Shown piece by piece: positions 26,821 through 34,628 of a DNA stretch of 64,000 bases (positions are counted from its first letter, which is position 1; the number at the start of each line of letters is the position of its first letter). The stretch is from Sphingomonas yantingensis (GTDB lineage Bacteria > Pseudomonadota > Alphaproteobacteria > Sphingomonadales > Sphingomonadaceae): positions 186,001 through 250,000 of the forward strand of contig NZ_JACIJJ010000001.1 of NCBI RefSeq assembly GCF_014199325.1, given 5' to 3'. Made by a program: the position numbers and the translations under genes. The notes beneath the pieces are model-generated. The model was not told the DNA's origin and ran no database searches. It saw only the letters and a program-made list of their open reading frames with translations.

Positions 26821-26929
26821 CCGGTGGCGGGCAGGGGTCTGCCGCGCCGATTACTCTAGGCGAGGAACCGCTGTCGCGCCATCCGGCTCCATCCCGATGG
26901 CGCAAAGAGGCGGTCGACAGCTCCTGTGC

Positions 26930-26943
26930 GATCCTATAGGATC
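26930..26943. promoter_or_regulatory. 14-bp perfect palindrome upstream of second dehydrogenase pair
   Basis: GATCCTATAGGATC is a perfect palindrome 27 bases before the subunit-3 start in the 150-bp gap after the lipid kinase gene. It could be an operator for the second dehydrogenase pair. It does not match the TAGAAY repeat of the first locus. Confidence 0.4.
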
Positions 26944-26970
26944 AGCCGATCACCTTGGGAGAGGGGTAGG

Positions 26971-27573
26971 ATGGATCAGGGCGGCACGATGGCGGCGGAA
27001 CCGAGCGCGCATTTTTCGCTCGATCGGCGGACCGCGCTGGCCGGGATCGCAGGCGTGTTCGGCGCGAGCCTGTTCGCGCCGCTGGCGCGCGCGGCGGGGT
27101 ACGAGCCGATCCCGAAGATCAACACCGGCAAGCCCGCGGTCGTCTTCACCCCCGCCCAGCGCGCGCTGGTCGCGGCGCTCAGCGAACGGATCATGCCGAC
27201 CACCGACACGCCGGGCGCGATCGCCGCTGGCGTACCCGACTATATCGAGCACATGATGGGTGACTGGGCGGTCAGCGACGACCGCGACCTGATCCTCGGC
27301 GGCCTCGCCGCGATCGATGCGCGCAGCATGGCCGACTTCCAGAAGCCCGCGCTAAAGGCGTCTTCGGCGCAGCAGGATGCGCTGCTGACCCTGACGATGA
27401 ACGACGCGATCCCCGGCGGTGCGAAGTTCTTCGAGGCGTTCCGCCAGCTGGTGCTGACCGGCTATTTCACGTCCGAAGTCGGGATCATGCAGGAGCGGAG
27501 CTATCTGCCCGTCCCCGGCGACTATGACGGTGCCTATCCCGCATCGAAGATCGACCGCATCTTCTCGTCCTGA
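26971..27573 (+). CDS. Gluconate 2-dehydrogenase subunit 3-family protein, second copy
   Basis: A 200-residue paralogue of the protein at 13648. A twin-arginine signal (SLDRRTALAGIAGVFG, Arg19-Arg20, cleavage near LARA) precedes TPAQRALVAALSERIMPTTDTPGA, DYIEHMMGDW and FRQLVLTGYFTSEVG, then YLPVPGDYDG. It is expected to form a periplasmic complex with the GMC protein 50 bases downstream and carry it through the Tat pore. ATG 26971 follows GGAGAGGGGTAGG; an earlier in-frame start near 26926 would place the Tat motif too far in. Confidence 0.88.
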   Translation: MDQGGTMAAEPSAHFSLDRRTALAGIAGVFGASLFAPLARAAGYEPIPKINTGKPAVVFTPAQRALVAALSERIMPTTDTPGAIAAGVPDYIEHMMGDWAVSDDRDLILGGLAAIDARSMADFQKPALKASSAQQDALLTLTMNDAIPGGAKFFEAFRQLVLTGYFTSEVGIMQERSYLPVPGDYDGAYPASKIDRIFSS

Positions 27574-27624
27574 CGCGGCCTCCTCGCGCGCGCATTCCCT
27601 TTCCGATTTCGACAGGCAGATATC

Positions 27625-29301
27625 ATGGCAGCAACGGATCGCTTCGACGCAATCGTCATCGGCTCGGGCGTCAGCGGCGGCTGGGCCGCCAAGGAACTGA
27701 CCGAAAAGGGCCTGCGCGTCCTTATGGTCGATCGCGGCCGGATGGTCGAGCATGGGGAGGATTATCCCTATGACGGCAAGCCGGCCTTCGAGATTCCGGC
27801 GCGCAACCGGATGCCGGCGGCCTTCACGAAGAGCGACTACAAGGGCCTCAATTTCTGGGTGCAGCCCGCGAACCAGCCCTTCTTCACCAACGACCGCCTG
27901 AACCCCTACGACTTCGACGCGCCCAATCCGTTCCACTGGGTGCGCGGCGGCGTGGTCGGCGGTAAGTCGCTGACCTGGGGCCGCTGGAGCTTTCGCTGGG
28001 GGCCGAACGATTTCGAGGCGAACCAGCGCGAAGGGATCGGGACCGACTGGCCGATCCGCTATGACGACGTGGCGCCGTGGTACAGCTATGTCGAGAAATA
28101 TATCGGCGTGTCGGGCGGGCGGGAGAATCTCGACTATCTGCCCGACAGCGAGTTCATGCCGCCCTTCCCGATGAACGTCGCGGAGAAGTGGCTGAAGGAA
28201 CGGCTGGAAACCGAGTTCCCGGGCCGCAAGCTCATCAACGCACGCCTGTCGAACATCACCGAGGACAAGCCCGAGCAGAATCGCACCCGCTGCCAGAAGC
28301 GCGCCCAGTGCGACCGCGGGTGCAGCTTCGGCGCCTATTTCTCGACGCAGGCGGTGACGCTGCCTGCCGCGCGCGCGACCGGGCGGCTGACGCTGCGCCC
28401 CGATACGTGGGCGACCAACGTCGAATATGACGCCGCGAAGAAGCGCGTCACGGGCGTCCGCCTGGTCAACGCCAATACAGGCGCGGTCGAGGTCGTGCCG
28501 GCGCGGATGGTGTTCCTCTGCGCGTCCGCCATGGGATCGCTCCATGTCCTCCTCAATTCACGGCCGGAGGGGAGCGAGCGCAGCCATTTCCACTCGAACG
28601 GTGCGCTGGGCAGCGCGGTGATGGACCATATCTTCAAGGTCAATATCGGCGGCGACGTGCCCGGCATGACCGAATTCGTCGAATATGGCCGGCGGCCGGG
28701 CGGCGTCTATGTCCCCCGCTTCCGCAACCTCAAGGCCGAGGAACTGCCGTTCAAGCGCGGCTATGGCTATCAGGGCGGGGCCAGCCGGCGACAGCCCGCG
28801 CCCGAGGGCTTCGGCGCGGCGATGAAGCATGGCATGCGCACCTATGGTGGCTGGCGCTTCAACATGAGCGCGTTCGGCGAATGCCTGCCCTATGACGACA
28901 ACCGAGTGATGCTGAACTTCGCCAAGAAGGATGCGCGCGGCATGCCGCTCCTGCGCTTCGACGTCACTTTCCGCGACAATGAGCTCAAGATGATGGACGA
29001 CGCGCAGGCTGAGGGCGAGCGGATGCTCCGCCAGGCGGGCCTGACCAACGTCACCAGCAATCGCGGCACGCACATCCCGGGTGAGGCGATCCACGAGATG
29101 GGCGGCGCACGGATGGGCCGCGATCCCGGGACCTCGGTGCTCAACGGCTTCAACCAGGCGCACGATGCGGCCAACCTGTTTGTTACCGACGGCGCGATGA
29201 TGGCGTCGGTGTCGTGCGTGAATCCCTCGCTCACCTTCATGGCGATGACCGCGCGCGCCGCCGACCATGCGGTCAAGCAGATGAAGGCCGGTACGATCTG
29301 A
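27625..29301 (+). CDS. GMC-family FAD oxidoreductase, second copy
   Basis: A 558-residue paralogue of the protein at 14283. FAD motif VIGSGVSGGWAAKELTEKG is at the N-terminus; the cysteine segment CQKRAQCDRGCSFGAYF is in the middle; HEMGGARMGRDPGTSVL and NPSLT (533-537) lie at the C-terminus. No signal peptide, so export depends on the subunit-3 partner. It probably oxidises a sugar or glycoside in the periplasm and feeds electrons to the respiratory chain. It differs enough from the first copy, especially around residues 40-100, to suggest a different substrate. Confidence 0.92.
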   Translation: MAATDRFDAIVIGSGVSGGWAAKELTEKGLRVLMVDRGRMVEHGEDYPYDGKPAFEIPARNRMPAAFTKSDYKGLNFWVQPANQPFFTNDRLNPYDFDAPNPFHWVRGGVVGGKSLTWGRWSFRWGPNDFEANQREGIGTDWPIRYDDVAPWYSYVEKYIGVSGGRENLDYLPDSEFMPPFPMNVAEKWLKERLETEFPGRKLINARLSNITEDKPEQNRTRCQKRAQCDRGCSFGAYFSTQAVTLPAARATGRLTLRPDTWATNVEYDAAKKRVTGVRLVNANTGAVEVVPARMVFLCASAMGSLHVLLNSRPEGSERSHFHSNGALGSAVMDHIFKVNIGGDVPGMTEFVEYGRRPGGVYVPRFRNLKAEELPFKRGYGYQGGASRRQPAPEGFGAAMKHGMRTYGGWRFNMSAFGECLPYDDNRVMLNFAKKDARGMPLLRFDVTFRDNELKMMDDAQAEGERMLRQAGLTNVTSNRGTHIPGEAIHEMGGARMGRDPGTSVLNGFNQAHDAANLFVTDGAMMASVSCVNPSLTFMAMTARAADHAVKQMKAGTI

Positions 29302-29355
29302 TCCGCGCCGCGCTCGTTCATTCGGCATCCAAGCGGGCGCGGCTATGACGCTCGG

Positions 29356-30615
29356 GTGAGACTGTTCCTGCGCGCCGCGCTCGTTGCGATGATGATCCGT
29401 GCCGGCATGGGCGTGGCGGCGGCACAGGCGCTGCCGCCGGCGACCGAGCCCGCGCTTGCCGAGGATGCGGCGGCGGTCGCCCCGCGGCTGGGCGTCGCGC
29501 CCGCGGTTGCAGCGCGCCTGCTGGCGCTCCAGGTCGCGAGCGTCCCCGTCACCGACGCCATCGCCGCACGCTTCGCCGACCGGCTGACGGGCATCGCGAT
29601 CGAGCACACCCCGGTATTTCGCATCGTCGTCCGGCTGAAGGGCGACGATTCGGTGGTGTCCGAGACGGTGGTGATCGCGGGGCAGCCCGTCGCCATCGTC
29701 TATGTCCCCGGCGCGTGGGCGAGCCGAGGCGAGCTGCTGGCGGCGATCACGACCTATCAGGCGCCGATGCGCGACAGCCTCGACGTGCCGCCGGGCCTCG
29801 GCATCGATCAGCGCAGCGGCGAACTGGTCGCCGTCGTCTCTGCCCGCGATGTGGCGCGGGAGGGAGTGCAGGGCCTTCGCGACAGGCTCGCCTCGATGAC
29901 GCAGGTGCCGGTGCGGCTGCGCGCCATCAACGATCCCTCATTGGACTTTTCAGGCGAGGGGCTGGGCGGCGGGGTGCGGCTGACCGGATCGCGACCGGGC
30001 GATACGCGGCGCTACCTCTGCACCTCCGCCTTTGCTGTCACCGATGGGACGCGCGACGCGCTGACCACGGCGGCGCATTGCCCCGACGCGCTGTCGATCC
30101 GCGACGCGGGCGGGCGGACGATCGACCTGCCCTTCGCCGGGCAATGGGGCTGGGGCAATCGCGACGTGCAGCTCAATCTGAGCGCAGTGCCGCTCGATCC
30201 GGTCTTCTACACCGATGCCGAACGGACCCGTGGCCGCGCGGTCGCGGGTGCGATGCCGCGGGCATCGATGCGCGCCGGCGACGTCGTCTGCCACCGGGGC
30301 GAGCGGACGGGCCATAGCTGTTCGCAGGTCGAGCTCACCGACTTCGCGCCCGCCGGCGACCTGTGCGGCGGCGCGTGCCTGCCGACGTGGATCACCGTCG
30401 CCGGGCCGTCGTGCAAGGCCGGGGACAGCGGGTCGCCGGTATTCCTCGGCCCGGTCGCGTACGGCATTCTCAAGGGCGGCAGCTATCGCAGCGATGGGGG
30501 CTGCGCCTTCTATTTCTACATGTCGATCGACTACCTGCCCGACGGCTGGCGGCTGCGCACCGTCGCCGATCCCCCGCGTCTGCCCATGCCCGGTGCGCTT
30601 CCCGCCGCGCCGTGA
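29356..30615 (+). CDS. Secreted chymotrypsin-like (S1) serine protease
   Basis: A 419-residue protein starting at GTG with a signal peptide-like N-terminus ending VAAAQA. Residues 30-190 look like a propeptide related to streptogrisin-type prodomains (GELVAVVSARDVAREGVQGL). The mature domain holds the S1 triad: His241 in TTAAHC, a probable Asp270 in WGNRDVQL and Ser358 in CKAGDSGSPVF. Several cysteines could form disulfides. It would be an extracellular or periplasmic protease made as a zymogen. No evident link to the sugar genes around it. Confidence 0.85.
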   Translation: MRLFLRAALVAMMIRAGMGVAAAQALPPATEPALAEDAAAVAPRLGVAPAVAARLLALQVASVPVTDAIAARFADRLTGIAIEHTPVFRIVVRLKGDDSVVSETVVIAGQPVAIVYVPGAWASRGELLAAITTYQAPMRDSLDVPPGLGIDQRSGELVAVVSARDVAREGVQGLRDRLASMTQVPVRLRAINDPSLDFSGEGLGGGVRLTGSRPGDTRRYLCTSAFAVTDGTRDALTTAAHCPDALSIRDAGGRTIDLPFAGQWGWGNRDVQLNLSAVPLDPVFYTDAERTRGRAVAGAMPRASMRAGDVVCHRGERTGHSCSQVELTDFAPAGDLCGGACLPTWITVAGPSCKAGDSGSPVFLGPVAYGILKGGSYRSDGGCAFYFYMSIDYLPDGWRLRTVADPPRLPMPGALPAAP

Positions 30616-30628
30616 TAGGGGGCGGGCC

Positions 30629-30949
30629 ATGTCCCGTTCCCAACCCAATGCCGGCGAGATCGTCGTCGACGGCAACACTTATGACTGGCACCTCCAGAGC
30701 GAGCCGCATCTGTCCGACGACGAAGGCTGGAAGGGTATGACCATCGGCCTGCGCGAACAGGGGGCCAAGCGTGAGGCGTTCGTCCAGTTTCCCGCGCCCA
30801 AGCGCCTGCTTCGCGGCCTGCCGCGCGGGCGGCTCCAGCTCGACGAGCCGACGATCGCGCGCTCGATCCGTGCCGCGCTGGCGGCGGGCTGGGACCCGAT
30901 GTCACGCGGGCGGCCGATGACCTTCATGGTCGATGCCGAGGGCAACTGA
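30629..30949 (+). CDS. Conserved small hypothetical protein
   Basis: A 106-residue protein without signal peptide or membrane helix. It starts MSRSQPNAGEIVVDGNTYDW and contains GMTIGLREQGAKREAFVQFP and SIRAALAAGWDPMSRGRP, a beta-rich N-terminal half with a C-terminal helix. I do not recognise a family. It starts 13 bases after the protease stop and may be co-transcribed with it. Confidence 0.75.
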   Translation: MSRSQPNAGEIVVDGNTYDWHLQSEPHLSDDEGWKGMTIGLREQGAKREAFVQFPAPKRLLRGLPRGRLQLDEPTIARSIRAALAAGWDPMSRGRPMTFMVDAEGN

Positions 30950-31071
30950 CGCGGCCCGCGATTGATTTGTGCTGCCCGCCGCGGTAAGGCGGCGCCACAA
31001 AATAGCGGGGCGAGCCCGCCAGGCATACGAGTGCGACCGCACCACGGGGCCGTAGAATGGGAAGGGATCCT

Positions 31072-31848
31072 ATGTCTGCGGCGTACCCACTATCATCCTG
31101 TATCGAATGGCAGTTCGCCGAGGCGGGCGACCTTGCCGCGCGGCTGCATGCGGCCAAGGCGGCGGGCTTCGAGCTGGCCGAGTTCCACCTGTGGCGCGAC
31201 AAGCCCGTCGCGGCGATCGCCGACGCGCTGAACGAGACGGGGATGCGCCTGACCGGCGTCTGCGTCGATCCGCGCCGCTCGATCGTCGACCCGGCCGAGC
31301 GTGCTGAGATGCTGGCGGCGGTGCGCGAGACGATCGCGGCGACCGCGATCCTCGGTAAGCCGGCGCTGATCGTCGCCTCCGGCTTCAAGGTCGAGGGGAT
31401 GAGCGAGGCGGAGCATTTCGATAACGCCGTCGCCGCGCTGCGCGCCGCCGCCGACGCGGCTGAAGCCGCGGGCGTGATGCTGCTCCTCGAGCCGCTCAAC
31501 ACCCGGCTGTTCGCGGCGATGTACCTCGTCAGCACCAAGCTTGGCCTTGACCTCGTCGAGGCGGTGGACAGCCCCAATCTGCGCCTTCTCTACGACGTAT
31601 GGCACAGCGCGGTGATGGGCGAGGACATGGCCGAGGTGCTCGCGGGCCGCATCCACCTGGTCGAGCATGTGCAGGTCGCCGACATCCCCGACCGTAACGA
31701 GCCGGGCACCGGCACCCTCGACTGGGTGAAGGTCGCCGCGACGCTGCGCGACCTTGGCTATACCGGCGCGATCGGCCTCGAATATTTCCCGACGATGCCG
31801 ATGGACCAGTCGCTCGCCCAGTCGCAGCGGATGCTCGCCGCCGACTGA
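31072..31848 (+). CDS. Hydroxypyruvate isomerase-like TIM-barrel protein
   Basis: A 258-residue member of the sugar phosphate isomerase/epimerase superfamily, of the length and motif set of hydroxypyruvate isomerase (Hyi). Metal ligands are Glu in LLLEPLNTR, Asp/His in LLYDVWHSAVM, His/Gln in VEHVQVADIPDRNEPGTG and Glu in IGLEYFP. The ATG at 31072 follows AAGGGA; an in-frame ATG at 31057 lacks a site. It is the first of three consecutive related genes. Substrate unknown. Confidence 0.85.
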   Translation: MSAAYPLSSCIEWQFAEAGDLAARLHAAKAAGFELAEFHLWRDKPVAAIADALNETGMRLTGVCVDPRRSIVDPAERAEMLAAVRETIAATAILGKPALIVASGFKVEGMSEAEHFDNAVAALRAAADAAEAAGVMLLLEPLNTRLFAAMYLVSTKLGLDLVEAVDSPNLRLLYDVWHSAVMGEDMAEVLAGRIHLVEHVQVADIPDRNEPGTGTLDWVKVAATLRDLGYTGAIGLEYFPTMPMDQSLAQSQRMLAAD

Positions 31849-31906
31849 CGACCCCGCCCGCCGGCACGGGTCGGCGGACGATTCTTGCCATGAACGGACC
31901 TTCGCG

Positions 31907-32863
31907 ATGAACAGCGACCGGATTGCGATCAGCCTCGACCTGATCAACCGCCATTACCAGGAACCGAACCGCAACCGCTTCGAAAGCAAGTATTTCTGGG
32001 AGGAACTCTACCCCCTGATCCGCGCGGCAGGCTTCCGCTCGATCGAGATTCCGTATGAGCCGGTGTGGCAGTTCGGCGGGCGCAGCGGCGTGCCGATGAC
32101 GCGCTATTCGATCGAGACGAAGTACGAGAGCGCGGCCAACTATCGCGCGGTGCTGGCGGCGGCTGGGATTGAGCGGGTGGCGGGCGTCACGTTCGATCCC
32201 AACCTGTTCATGCGCAACGACAATCTCGGCTTCTTCTTTGGCGCGTCGGGCCATTTCGCGGGCGAGGCGCTGGGCCATGCCGCTGACCTCGGCGCCGACT
32301 ATCTGGCGATCAGCCCGTCGCCCTATTACGGCCGCGCGGCGCATTATCACCCCGACCTAGAGGCCAAGCGCGGCGTCTTCGCCGAGAAGACGACCGAACT
32401 GCTCACTGGCCTTGCCGAAAAGGCAACGGGGACGGGCGTCACGGTCGTCATGCGTCAGGACTATTGGAGCGTGTTCCGCGGCGACGACATGGCGGCAATG
32501 CTCGCGGGCCTGCCCGACGCGGTGAAGCTCGACGTCGACACCGCCAGCCTGACGATCGCCGGCATCGACCCCGCCGCGTTCGTCGAGTCGCATGTCGACC
32601 GCATCGGCTGCGTCCACCTGACCGACACAGATTTCGTCGACATGGGCGAGACGTGGAAGACCGCCAACCCCGAGTTTCCCGAGGACCGTGCGACGCAGGT
32701 GTTCCGCGACCCCGGCACCGGCTCGGTCGATCTGGCGGGCGTCGCCGGCCTGCTCGATCGCGTCGGCTATGCAGGTCCGGTGACGGTCAGCGCCCGCCAG
32801 ACGCGCGACCCGTTCCGCGCGCTGCTGCGCACCCGCGCGCTTCTCAACCAGTTTTCGAATTGA
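31907..32863 (+). CDS. Divergent sugar phosphate isomerase/epimerase-like protein
   Basis: A 318-residue TIM-barrel protein of the same superfamily but more divergent. It has IEIPYEPVWQFGGRSG early, LAISPSPYYGRAAHYHPD, and the usual second half KLDVDTASLTIAGIDP, RIGCVHLTDTDF and DPGTGSVDLAGV. The usual Glu ligand is not obvious in TVVMRQDYW, where Gln/Asp stand, so the metal site may differ from its neighbours. It lies between two paralogues in one probable operon. No specific reaction can be assigned. Confidence 0.78.
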   Translation: MNSDRIAISLDLINRHYQEPNRNRFESKYFWEELYPLIRAAGFRSIEIPYEPVWQFGGRSGVPMTRYSIETKYESAANYRAVLAAAGIERVAGVTFDPNLFMRNDNLGFFFGASGHFAGEALGHAADLGADYLAISPSPYYGRAAHYHPDLEAKRGVFAEKTTELLTGLAEKATGTGVTVVMRQDYWSVFRGDDMAAMLAGLPDAVKLDVDTASLTIAGIDPAAFVESHVDRIGCVHLTDTDFVDMGETWKTANPEFPEDRATQVFRDPGTGSVDLAGVAGLLDRVGYAGPVTVSARQTRDPFRALLRTRALLNQFSN

Positions 32864-32873
32864 GGCTCGGACG

Positions 32874-33797
32874 ATGCCCAACATCCGCTACGCCAACATG
32901 TGCCACTGGAAGTCGATCCCTTATCGCCGGATCGAGAACTTCCGCGACTTCTATTACGAAGACCGCACCAACACCGCTTATTATTCGGATTGGGATACGA
33001 TCCTTAAATATCAGACAGCCCTCGGCTTCGACGGGATCGAGATCGCGCCTTGGGACCTGTCCGATATCCTGCCGCTGTTCGGTTCGCCCGAGGCCTTCAC
33101 CGCGTTTGCAAAGAAGCGCGGGGTCGAGGTGATCGGCATGTTCCACGGCGCCCACGCCTCGCACGATGCGGGGCATGAGGAAGAGGCGATCCGCGCGGGG
33201 CGGGAGGCGGTCGACACGATCGTGAAGTTCGGCGGGCAGTATATGAACACCTGCCCAACGCAGAATTACTGCGGTGCCGGGCCACTGAGCCACAAAGAGG
33301 TGCAGCAATGCGCCAAGGTGCTGAACGAGATCGGCCGCTATGCCACCGACAACGGCGTCAAGATCGGCATTCACAACGAGTTCTTCTGCGCGATCAACCT
33401 GCCCAACCACCGCGAGCTGATCGAATCGACCGACCCGCGCTACGTCCATTATTGCCTCGACACTGCGCAAGTGGCGATCCTGGGGGAGGATATCCTGACC
33501 TTTTACAAGGATTATCACGACCGGATCAGCACCTTCCACCTGAAGGATACCGCTTCCGCGCGCCAGCCCGATAGCGTGCGCTATTCGCGCGATCCGGAGA
33601 TCACCGACGACGGCAAGCGCTGGTTCTGGGAACCGGGTCTCGGCGAACTCGACCTCGAGGGGCTGTACCGATTGCTCAAGGAGCATGAGTTCAAGGGCTG
33701 GATGTCGATTGAATATGACGGTTCGCCCGACATGCTCGCGTCGATGGCGCTGACCCGCTATCACCTCGATACGGTGCTGCGGCCGATCTACGACTGA
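32874..33797 (+). CDS. Sugar phosphate isomerase/epimerase, third of a tandem trio
   Basis: A 307-residue xylose-isomerase-like TIM barrel. Likely metal ligands are Glu in IGIHNEFFC, Asp in YCLDTAQVAIL, His in STFHLKDTASA and Glu in MSIEYDGSPD. FDGIEIAPWDLSDILPLFG marks the early strand and the loop GMFHGAHASHDAGHEEEA is rich in His. The gene starts 10 bases after its paralogue's stop. The three genes together suggest successive isomerisation or hydration steps on unusual keto sugars. Confidence 0.85.
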   Translation: MPNIRYANMCHWKSIPYRRIENFRDFYYEDRTNTAYYSDWDTILKYQTALGFDGIEIAPWDLSDILPLFGSPEAFTAFAKKRGVEVIGMFHGAHASHDAGHEEEAIRAGREAVDTIVKFGGQYMNTCPTQNYCGAGPLSHKEVQQCAKVLNEIGRYATDNGVKIGIHNEFFCAINLPNHRELIESTDPRYVHYCLDTAQVAILGEDILTFYKDYHDRISTFHLKDTASARQPDSVRYSRDPEITDDGKRWFWEPGLGELDLEGLYRLLKEHEFKGWMSIEYDGSPDMLASMALTRYHLDTVLRPIYD

Positions 33798-33807
33798 CGG
33801 GGCGGCG

Positions 33808-34545
33808 CTATCCGGCGTCGATCGACGCGCGGAGCGCCGCCACTGCATCGCCGCTGGTGGTGCGGGCGTCCGCCGCGGCGAAACCAAGGGCGACGAGGCG
33901 CGGGTCGCTTGCCGCGGGAGCGCTGGCGGAAGCGTGGATTTCCTTCGCGCCCGTTGCCGCCAAGATCGCCGCGGCGTTCCCCGCGCGCACGCCCGCGCCC
34001 GGCATGATCGCGATGCGCCCGGCAGCGCGCGCGGTCATGCGCGTCAGCGTCTCGATGCCGTTCGCGGCGCATCGCGCGCCGCCCGACGACAGGATGCGGT
34101 GATAGCCGAGCGCCGCGGCGGGCTCGACCGCCTCGACCGGATCGGCGAGCAGGTCGACCGCGCGGTGCAGCGTCAGATCGATATCGGGCCGCAGCGCCCG
34201 CGCGGTCGCCGCGAACCAGCCCAGCGTCTCGATATCGAGCCGGTCGCCGATCGTCGCGCCGAAGACGAGGCCGTCCGCGCCCGCCGCGATCGACGCGCGC
34301 ATCTCGGCCGCGATCAGGTCGCGCTCGTCCTCGCTATAGGCGAAGTCGCCAGCGCGCGGCCGGACCATCGCGTGGACGCGCCGCCCCTCGGCCGCCGCCG
34401 CCGCCGAGACAAGCGCGACGAGGGCAGGCGTCGGCGTCAGTCCGCCCACCGCCAGCGCGCCGCACAGTTCCAGCCGGTCGGCCCCGGCAGCCAGCGCCGT
34501 GCGGGCGCCCGCCAGACTTTCGACGCAGATTTCGAGGATCGCCAT
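33808..34545 (-). CDS. cutC: CutC-family TIM-barrel protein
   Basis: A 245-residue protein of the CutC family, first linked to copper homeostasis although biochemical function is unsettled. Diagnostic segments are LEICVESLAGARTALAAGADRLELCG, MVRPRAGDFAYSEDE, LTLHRAVDLL and ILSSGGARCAANG. It is convergent with the isomerase trio, ten bases apart, and might be a sugar-related enzyme rather than a copper protein; that is speculation from context. ATG 34545 chosen because the family N-terminus starts there; the frame upstream is only a shadow of the Slam gene. Confidence 0.9.
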   Translation of the reverse strand: MAILEICVESLAGARTALAAGADRLELCGALAVGGLTPTPALVALVSAAAAAEGRRVHAMVRPRAGDFAYSEDERDLIAAEMRASIAAGADGLVFGATIGDRLDIETLGWFAATARALRPDIDLTLHRAVDLLADPVEAVEPAAALGYHRILSSGGARCAANGIETLTRMTARAAGRIAIMPGAGVRAGNAAAILAATGAKEIHASASAPAASDPRLVALGFAAADARTTSGDAVAALRASIDAG

Positions 34546-34628
34546 GTCCGTCCCGCCGCCTTTCTGCCTTCCGACTGCTGTCACGCGTAGGAAGCCTGGC
34601 TGCGCGCTGTCAAACCGGAAGCGACGGT

